Shown here: one piece after another, positions 1 to 4,705 of the stretch | Numbering within the stretch: position 1 is the stretch's first letter | How the letters are laid out: each line of letters opens with the position of its first letter | DNA from: Candidatus Shapirobacteria bacterium CG06_land_8_20_14_3_00_40_12 | Lineage (GTDB): Bacteria; Patescibacteriota; Microgenomatia; UBA12405 | DNA length: 5,772 nt | NCBI GenBank assembly: GCA_002780135.1 | Contig: PEWA01000002.1 | Coordinates: 7,951 to 13,722, forward strand | Direction: 5' to 3' | The notes under the pieces: generated by a model | The model's database searches: none | What the model was told of the DNA's origin: nothing | The model's input: only the letters and a program-made list of their open reading frames with translations | Translations under genes and position numbers: made by a program

Positions 1-1368
1 GTCAAGGCCCATCCCCCACCCGGCAGTAGGCGGCATGCCGTACTCCAAGGCCCGGATATAATCCTCGTCAACCGACATAGCTGACTCCAATCCCCTTTTA
101 CTCAACGCCTCTTCCTGAAGCCAACGGTCACGTTGATCCTGGGGGTCATTTAACTCATTGTAGGCCTTAAGAAGTTCAGTACCGCAGGCTAATAATTGAA
201 AGGAGGCAATTTTTGAGGGATTATCAGCTTTCCTTTTGGCTAGAGCAATCATTTCCGCGGGATAATCGGTAAGAAACAGTGGGCCGATTAATTTGGGGCG
301 GACATATTCTTTGTAAAGAGCATCATATAGGGCTCCTAGGCCAATGAGCCCTGTAATTTCTAATTTCAAATGTCTAATTTCTAATGCATTAATAAAGTCG
401 GATTCGGATTTAATTTCGTCAATATCAATGCCGGTATGTTCTAAAACCGCGTCGCGGAAAGTAAGGCGGGGAAAAGGTGAAGTAAAGTTTAGGGTTTTAC
501 CCTGAAAAGTAACTTGATTGCTTTTTTTGACAGTTTTAACAAGATTGATAATTAATTTTTCGGTGAATTTCATCAAAACATCGTAATCAACATAGGCCCA
601 GTAAAATTCAGCTTGGGTAAATTCGGGATTGTGAAAGCGGGAAACACTTTCGTTTCTGAAATCTTTGCTAATTTCATAGACTTTTTCCAAACCGCCGACA
701 ATCAGACGTTTTAAATACAATTCGTCGGCAATCCGGAGGTACATATCCTCCCTTAATTCATTATGGCGGGTGACAAAAGGTTTGGCAGAGGCACCACCGT
801 AGACGGGCTGAAGAACCGGAGTTTCGACCTCAAGAAATCCGTTTTTGTCAAGAAAATGCCTTAATTCGGTTAGAATCTTACTACGGGCAAGAAAGACTTC
901 CCGCGAGTCCGGATTGACAATTAAATCTACGTAGCGCTGACGATAGCGTTCCTCAACGTCGGTTAGGCCGTGAAATTTTTCCGGAAGAGGTCGGAGGTTT
1001 TTAGCCAGAATTTGAAATTCGGAAACCCGGATGGTAATTTCACCGGCTTGAGTTTTGAAAACGATACCGGTGGCTGAAATAATATCGCCTAAATCCAGAA
1101 GCTTAACCAATTCCATTTTGGCACCGAGGGTATTTTGCTCAAAGAAGAGTTGGATTTTGCCGGTTTTATCGACCAGATCAGCAAAGAGAATTTTGCCGTG
1201 TCCCCGAAGAAGCATTAAGCGTCCGGCAACAGTAACAGTTTTGTCGATTTCATTAATTATGTCCCGACACAAGTCCCGTTTCTCTAAATTGGGTTGAGGG
1301 TAGGGATCAAGTTTTAGTTTTTTTAGCGCGGTAAGTTTTTGAAGACGAAAATCGGTTAAATCCGACAT
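1..1368 (-). CDS. lysS: Lysyl-tRNA synthetase, class II (3' end cut by window edge)
   Basis: Charges tRNA-Lys with lysine in the cytoplasm using ATP. The frame is open from the ATG at 1368 to base 1 (456 codons), with a TAA two codons upstream of that ATG, so the start is firm. The N-terminal OB-fold anticodon-binding domain covers roughly residues 50-140 (VAGRLMLLRGHGK). The class II catalytic core follows: motif 1 around E180-P184 (EVETPVL), motif 2 at F237-E240 (FRNE) with HNPEFTQAEFY after it, and motif 3 beginning as GWGMGLD at 450-456, where the window ends just before the expected Arg. Full-length family members run about 490-505 residues, so only some 30-40 residues are missing. No clear Shine-Dalgarno is visible. 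It begins 19 bases after greA and is probably co-transcribed with it. Residues 329-339 (LEIRHLKLEIT) are encoded by an AT-rich repeat listed separately. Identification is from motifs and is secure. Confidence 0.96.
   Translation of the reverse strand, partial: MSDLTDFRLQKLTALKKLKLDPYPQPNLEKRDLCRDIINEIDKTVTVAGRLMLLRGHGKILFADLVDKTGKIQLFFEQNTLGAKMELVKLLDLGDIISATGIVFKTQAGEITIRVSEFQILAKNLRPLPEKFHGLTDVEERYRQRYVDLIVNPDSREVFLARSKILTELRHFLDKNGFLEVETPVLQPVYGGASAKPFVTRHNELREDMYLRIADELYLKRLIVGGLEKVYEISKDFRNESVSRFHNPEFTQAEFYWAYVDYDVLMKFTEKLIINLVKTVKKSNQVTFQGKTLNFTSPFPRLTFRDAVLEHTGIDIDEIKSESDFINALEIRHLKLEITGLIGLGALYDALYKEYVRPKLIGPLFLTDYPAEMIALAKRKADNPSKIASFQLLACGTELLKAYNELNDPQDQRDRWLQEEALSKRGLESAMSVDEDYIRALEYGMPPTAGWGMGLD
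354..385 (-). repeat. AT-rich short direct repeat lying in frame inside lysS
   Basis: The 11-mer TAATTTCTAAT (plus strand) occurs at 354-364 and again at 375-385. The 21-base period keeps the reading frame. On the coding strand it reads as alternating TTAGAAATT units around CATTTG and encodes LEIRHLKLEIT (residues 329-339 of LysRS). Repeats of this TTAGAAATT type are, to my recollection, common as dispersed intergenic sequence in Patescibacteria genomes. It falls in a variable helical region before the conserved block YVRPKLI. A rough comparison with other LysRS proteins gives no obvious length increase, so replacement or chance similarity is possible. Confidence 0.45.
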
Positions 1369-1387
1369 AACTTATTTTACAGGAACT

Positions 1388-1846
1388 TTAATTGATTGAC
1401 ACCACTTTGTAGGTTAATTTACCTACGGGCGCTTCGATTTCAAAATTATCATTGACTCTTTTACCAATTAGAGCTTTGCCTAAGGGGGATTGATCGGAAA
1501 TTTTGTTGGCAGAGGGATCGGCTTCGAATTCGCTAACGACATGAAAGGTTTTTTCGGCTTTACCGGAAACCCGAATTTTGACTTTTGAACCGACACCAAC
1601 GGTGGTTTTGGAAAAATGACCATTTATAATTTCGGCATTTTCCAAAGCATCCTCAAGAGAGGAAATTTTGGAATTAACCACTTCCAACTCGGCCTTAAGC
1701 TGAGAGACCAGAGAGTCCTCTCCGGATTCGTCGGGTTGAGCCACTTCTTCGACCTGACCGATTAGATGATCGGCCTTGACACGAAGATCAGTTAATTCCT
1801 GCTGTAATTTTTGGTAACCCTCTTTGGTTAGTTGTTGTTTAGTCAT
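1388..1846 (-). CDS. greA: Transcription elongation factor GreA, divergent tip
   Basis: GreA enters the RNA polymerase secondary channel and stimulates cleavage of backtracked RNA. The 152-residue product matches family length (E. coli 158). Residues 1-75 form the N-terminal coiled coil (LTKEGYQKLQQEL, ending ENAEII). Residues 80-152 form the FKBP-like domain, with the conserved stretch SPLGKALIGKRV. The start is ATG 1846, with GAGGG at 1854-1858, seven bases upstream across a T run. The coiled-coil tip is unusual: the usual D-L-x-E-N-A-E-Y is replaced by E40-S-G-E43-D-S-L-V. Allowing a one-residue shift, E40 and E43 can stand in for the catalytic D41 and E44 of E. coli, so activity is plausible, but the NAEY part is gone. 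It is the first gene of a greA-lysS pair, driven by the promoter at 1981-2009. Confidence 0.93.
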   Translation of the reverse strand: MTKQQLTKEGYQKLQQELTDLRVKADHLIGQVEEVAQPDESGEDSLVSQLKAELEVVNSKISSLEDALENAEIINGHFSKTTVGVGSKVKIRVSGKAEKTFHVVSEFEADPSANKISDQSPLGKALIGKRVNDNFEIEAPVGKLTYKVVSIN

Positions 1847-1875
1847 AAAAAAACCCTCTTCGTCAACCAGGCTTT

Positions 1876-1893
1876 CAATCTTGGGGGAAAGAT
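1876..1893 (-). promoter_or_regulatory. Small hairpin in the greA leader
   Basis: AATCTT (1876-1881) and AAGATT (1888-1893) are perfect inverted repeats around a six-base G-rich loop (C-rich in the transcript), about 30 bases upstream of the greA start. The stem is short and AT-rich and matches no riboswitch or leader I recognise. The rest of the 1847-2013 gap shows only the promoters listed and scattered A/T runs. Confidence 0.2.
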
Positions 1894-1980
1894 TAGGCCT
1901 TTAACGGGAGAGGCAAATAATATTGGCAGCAAGATCCGCCTTTTTTGTAAGATACAGATCTTTTTTTGCCATAAGAAGTT

Positions 1981-2009
1981 ATGTTAAACTAGAGGAGCAT
2001 GTTTGTCAA
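1981..2009 (-). promoter_or_regulatory. Sigma-70 type promoter for greA-lysS
   Basis: On the minus strand a perfect -35 hexamer TTGACA (2009-2004) is followed by a 17-base spacer and TAACAT (1986-1981), which matches the -10 consensus TATAAT at four of six positions, including both first bases and the final AT. Transcription would start near 1974, giving an approximately 128-base leader ahead of the greA ATG at 1846. The sequence match is direct; activity is inferred. Confidence 0.65.
1982..1990 (+). promoter_or_regulatory. Possible extended -10 promoter for the sortase
   Basis: TGTTAAACT has the TG-n extension followed by TAAACT, four of six matches to TATAAT. The -35 position 17 bases upstream (1962-1967) is only a T run. 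A start near 1997 would leave a leader of about 17 bases before the sortase ATG. It overlaps the greA -10 on the other strand, so the two promoters may compete for polymerase. Weak on its own; supported mainly by its position in the only divergent gap. Confidence 0.35.
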
Positions 2010-2013
2010 ATAA
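1999..2013 (+). other. Possible four-codon leader ORF abutting the sortase start
   Basis: ATG-TTT-GTC-AAA-TAA (MFVK, stop) sits directly before the sortase ATG, in the same frame, so the stop touches the next start. The purine run AGAGGAG (1991-1997) ends one base before this ATG, which is too close for normal ribosome binding, and 16 bases before the sortase ATG, which is too far. This may be chance, or a reinitiation arrangement. Low confidence. Confidence 0.2.
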
Positions 2014-2697
2014 ATGCTAGATTTTTTCCGTGCAGTTCCCAAAAAAAGGAAAGTTATAATACGCCGTAGTTACGGTATTATTTTTAGAAATCCCGCACCG
2101 ACCCAACGAATAATCTTCTATTTTGCTAATTTGGTTTTGGGTCTTTCTTTAGGATATTTAATTTTTCTATATTATCCACTTTTAGACGCTATTTACCGGT
2201 ATAAAACAGCGAAACCAGAAACAAAAACAGAAGTAATAGATACGCAACTTCAAAACACCGATAAATATATGATCCAAATTCCTAAAATTATGGCTATATC
2301 TGAAATAGTGGCCGGGATATCGCCATACGATCAATCCGAATATAAAAAAGTACTAAAAAACGATGTAGTGGCACAGGCTAAAGGAAGTTATCCTCCCGGT
2401 AGCGGTAAAGGGAAAACAAATTATATTTTTGCTCATTCAACCAGGCAAGGACTGGATATGGTGGCTAAAAACGCTGTGTTTTATCTATTGGGTGAGCTAC
2501 AGGCGGGAGATAAAATTTTTATCAGTTATGGCGGGAATGATTTTACCTATCGGGTAATGAGAAAAATGATAGTTTCAGCCAAAGAAATTTCATATTTAAA
2601 TTATTCCGACCCGGAGAGGGAAACACTGATACTCCAAACCTGCTGGCCAATTGGGACCGATTGGCAGAGATTAATTGTCCTGGCGGAACTTATTTAA
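2014..2697 (+). CDS. Membrane-anchored sortase (transpeptidase)
   Basis: Sortases are extracytoplasmic cysteine transpeptidases that cut a sorting motif on surface proteins and join them to the wall or to other subunits. The 227-residue product has a basic cytoplasmic N-terminus (KKRK at 10-13, RR at 17-18), a single membrane segment at about 33-57, then the sortase beta-barrel. The catalytic triad is visible: H141 in FAHS, C210 in the TLxTC-type motif TLILQTCWPIGT, and R219 in WQRLIVLAEL. PPGSGKGKTNYIFAHS is typical of class D/E-like sortases, but the class is not firmly assignable. TAA at 2011-2013 lies in frame just upstream, so ATG 2014 is the first possible start; no well-spaced Shine-Dalgarno is present. 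No substrate with a sorting signal is in view. Its last 8 bp overlap the convergent glycosyltransferase gene. Confidence 0.9.
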   Translation: MLDFFRAVPKKRKVIIRRSYGIIFRNPAPTQRIIFYFANLVLGLSLGYLIFLYYPLLDAIYRYKTAKPETKTEVIDTQLQNTDKYMIQIPKIMAISEIVAGISPYDQSEYKKVLKNDVVAQAKGSYPPGSGKGKTNYIFAHSTRQGLDMVAKNAVFYLLGELQAGDKIFISYGGNDFTYRVMRKMIVSAKEISYLNYSDPERETLILQTCWPIGTDWQRLIVLAELI

Positions 2698-3382
2698 GAT
2701 AGTTAATAGACCGGATAAATTTTAATTGCTTGAGTTCTTCTTTTATACCAAGATAATTAAGGCAATGTTTCATGACTTTGAAGTCATTTAGAAAACCGGA
2801 GATGCCGTATTTACAGATTTTGTAATAAGCCCCGACACCATCAAGCAGAACTTTGGCAATTTTATATTTTCCAAAAAATAGTCTGTTCATTTCAGCTTCA
2901 ACCAAAAAACCATCAACGTAACCGCCGGCAGAAAAGATTTGAGGATATTTTTTTAGTATCCGGCTCCTGTACGCCCTTTCACCGGAATAACAGGCGGAAT
3001 AACCGGATAATTTAAACGGGAAAAGGATACATTCGATATCACCTATAGTTAGATCATAACCGTGTTTAATAATGGGATTAACCAACAATTGAAGGTGCCG
3101 GGGAGTGAAACCAATCAGATCACTGTCAACAAAAACAACAATATTTCCCCGGGAGGCCAAAAGTCCGCGATAAAGGGCTTTGGCTTTGCCTAAATTTTGA
3201 GGATGGGTAATTAATTTTATTCCGGAAAGATGAGAAAGAATTTTTTGAGATTTTTTATCAGAGCCATCATCAACAACAATTATTTCAATGATTGAGCGAG
3301 ATAATTTGAGACTTTTAATTATTGGTAAAATCCGCTTTTCTTCGTTGTAACAGGGAACAATAACCGAAATAGTGTTGGACAT
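2690..3382 (-). CDS. Family 2 glycosyltransferase (GT-A fold)
   Basis: Predicted to transfer a sugar from a nucleotide-sugar donor; donor and acceptor cannot be read from the sequence. The 230-residue protein starts with the GT2 signature VPCYNEE (9-15), then VVDDGS (36-41), NLGKAKAL (63-70) and the metal-binding DSD at 86-88. SGERAYRSRIL and GFLVEAEMNR downstream resemble the acceptor-side motifs of polyprenyl-phosphate glycosyltransferases and glucosyl-3-phosphoglycerate synthase-like enzymes. No membrane segment is evident, so it is likely cytosolic or peripheral. The ATG at 3382 places the signature at the usual distance from the N-terminus; GAGG lies only two bases upstream, a poor spacing that suggests translational coupling to uvrC, which ends 9 bases earlier. 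Its 3' end overlaps the sortase by 8 bp. Family assignment is sure, function is not. Confidence 0.9.
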   Translation of the reverse strand: MSNTISVIVPCYNEEKRILPIIKSLKLSRSIIEIIVVDDGSDKKSQKILSHLSGIKLITHPQNLGKAKALYRGLLASRGNIVVFVDSDLIGFTPRHLQLLVNPIIKHGYDLTIGDIECILFPFKLSGYSACYSGERAYRSRILKKYPQIFSAGGYVDGFLVEAEMNRLFFGKYKIAKVLLDGVGAYYKICKYGISGFLNDFKVMKHCLNYLGIKEELKQLKFIRSINYLK

Positions 3383-3391
3383 GACCTCAAA

Positions 3392-4705
3392 TTATAGCAA
3401 TTCCTTTTTGATCAACAGACGGCGGTAACGGTTGGCAAAGCGGTGAGCTTCGTTGCGAAGATTTTGAAGAAGCCGGAGGGCAGAAGAAGAGGGCGGCAGA
3501 TTGATTTCCCGCCAACTAGAACCGGTCTTGATAACGATAGTTTCGGATTTTTTAGCTAAACCAATAATGAGAATGTTTTTAATCTGTAGAGACGCGCGAT
3601 CGTGCGTCTCTACAAGAGATAATCCGGCCGATATCTGCGGTTTGCCACCATCGACAACTAAAAGGTCAGGAGTCCCCCACTCCGGATGCTGAAGACGACG
3701 ATACAGAACTTCTTTGATCATAAGTGGATCGTTTGATTGAAATCCCACACTGTGGAGATTGCTTCGTCGAGGACTTCTCGCAATGACGTTCTTTATTTTA
3801 AATTGACGGTATTCCGAGTTTTGCAATTTGCCGTCGATGGCGACGGACATGGAGCCGACAAAGTATTTGTTACCGAGTTGGGAGATGTCAAAACATTCGA
3901 TCCGTGATAATTTTTTGATTTTAAGATAGGGAGAAAGAGTGGTGGCCAGTTCGGAAAGGCTTTGATTTTGACGATCAGTCGAAAGCTCAACGGTGGCAAA
4001 AAGAGTCGAGAGAGAATGCCAGCCGGAGACGATGTAATCGAGTGAATCAAGCTGTCTTTTTAAATTTAGAGCCTCTTCAAAATTCTGCAAAGATGAGGCA
4101 GTTTTCATTTCTTTTGCTAAAGAGCGGCGTATAAGAGAAAATTTACCGCTTAAAATTTGCTTGATTTTTTTAATAGTTTGTCGATAAGTAATTTCTGATA
4201 TATTCGGACCGGGACAAAGATTTAGATGGCAGAAAAGGCAGGGTTTGGGACCGTGCTTTTTATTAAAATATGGAAAGATCCGACGGACAGTTTTTAAAAG
4301 AGAGGCTACATCCCGGCCGGAAGGGAAAGGGCCAAAAACTTCGGAATTGGCAGGCAGTGAGGAGGCGTGGGTAGAGTAAACAAGAGGCAAAATATCCTTG
4401 GTGATGACAATATAGAGATAAGAACGATCATCGCGGAGAGCAGAATTATATTTGGGAAGATGTTTTTTGATGAGGGAGGCTTCGAGAATCAGAGCTTCAA
4501 TTTCAGAGTTAACCACCCGGGTTTCAATAGAGTCAATTTGGGCTACCAGAGTTTTGGTTTTGGGACCGAGAGCGTCGTCTCTTTGAAAATACTGGGTAAC
4601 CCTTTTTTTTAAGTTTATGGCTTTGCCAACATAAATTATTTCACCGACTCTGTTTCGATAAATATAAACTCCGGGAAAGTTAGGAAGATTTTTTAGATTG
4701 ACCAT
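3392..4705 (-). CDS. uvrC: UvrC excinuclease subunit, short form with in-frame repeat insertions
   Basis: UvrC makes the 3' and 5' cuts around DNA damage marked by UvrA and UvrB. Residues 8-100 form the GIY-YIG nuclease (GVY 12-14, YVGKAINLKKR 25-35). A UVR-like UvrB-binding helix pair lies at 198-222. The RNase H-like nuclease follows, with D273 (ECFDIS), D352 (VVDGGK) and H421 (EAHRFA). The protein stops at 437 residues, shortly after that motif, whereas E. coli UvrC has 610. The tandem helix-hairpin-helix DNA-binding domain is absent, and there is no room for it before the next gene. Of the four iron-sulfur cysteines of E. coli UvrC, only C156 and C164 have clear counterparts; C159 is extra. 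About residues 307-324 and 365-374 are encoded by repeat elements, listed separately. The ATG at 4705 is fixed by an upstream in-frame TAA and overlaps uvrA by 26 bp. Confidence 0.95.
   Translation of the reverse strand: MVNLKNLPNFPGVYIYRNRVGEIIYVGKAINLKKRVTQYFQRDDALGPKTKTLVAQIDSIETRVVNSEIEALILEASLIKKHLPKYNSALRDDRSYLYIVITKDILPLVYSTHASSLPANSEVFGPFPSGRDVASLLKTVRRIFPYFNKKHGPKPCLFCHLNLCPGPNISEITYRQTIKKIKQILSGKFSLIRRSLAKEMKTASSLQNFEEALNLKRQLDSLDYIVSGWHSLSTLFATVELSTDRQNQSLSELATTLSPYLKIKKLSRIECFDISQLGNKYFVGSMSVAIDGKLQNSEYRQFKIKNVIARSPRRSNLHSVGFQSNDPLMIKEVLYRRLQHPEWGTPDLLVVDGGKPQISAGLSLVETHDRASLQIKNILIIGLAKKSETIVIKTGSSWREINLPPSSSALRLLQNLRNEAHRFANRYRRLLIKKELL
3585..3614. repeat. Palindromic repeat, copy 1, inside uvrC
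   Basis: A 30-bp inverted repeat with perfect 11-bp arms, TGTAGAGACGC (3585-3595) and GCGTCTCTACA (3604-3614). The central 8 bases pair except for one mismatch (3596/3603), leaving CGATCG at the centre. In the uvrC frame it encodes VETHDRASLQ (365-374), between the conserved DGGK block and IGLAK. The core 28 bp (3586-3613) has the same 9-bp arms as the uvrA element at 5711-5738, with a different 10-bp centre. It can form a strong hairpin in DNA or RNA. Confidence 0.9.
3735..3787 (-). repeat. REP-like dispersed repeat inside uvrC
   Basis: On the minus strand this begins GTCATTGCGAGAAGTCC and continues through GACGAAGCAATCTCC to CCACAGTGTGG, a short perfect inverted repeat. GTCATTGCGAG...GAAGCAATC is a widely dispersed bacterial repeat type that I recognise from many genomes, where its translation appears as VIARS-like peptides. 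Here it encodes VIARSPRRSNLHSVGFQS (about 307-324), placed between YRQFKIKN and the conserved helix ending KEVLYRR. In E. coli UvrC these blocks are separated by only a few residues. About 54 bases (18 codons) are added, keeping frame. No target duplication is evident. Confidence 0.8.

Noticed and set aside
1055..1297. Plus-strand ORF of 80 codons
   Set aside because: It is antisense to the lysS OB-fold region, which carries clear family motifs; its product is serine- and arginine-rich with no recognisable motif.
1949..1967. AAGAT-ACAG-ATCTT hairpin followed by a T run as a plus-strand terminator
   Set aside because: The stem is only 5 bp and AT-rich, and no plus-strand gene lies upstream to terminate.
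3392..3420. UvrC C-terminus lost by a frameshift
   Set aside because: The next gene starts 9 bases after the stop with its own GT2 signature at residue 9, leaving no room for a helix-hairpin-helix domain in any frame.
3444..3464. GCTTCGTTGCGAAG resembling the GTCATTGCGAG/GAAGCAATC repeat
   Set aside because: It encodes the conserved RNEAHR motif of UvrC, so the similarity is a coincidence of coding sequence.
3501..4612. Four short ORFs within uvrC (3501-3692 +, 3793-4050 -, 4367-4612 +) and similar shadow frames
   Set aside because: All lie in other frames of a gene with intact UvrC motifs on both sides of each; none has its own ribosome-binding site or a recognisable domain.
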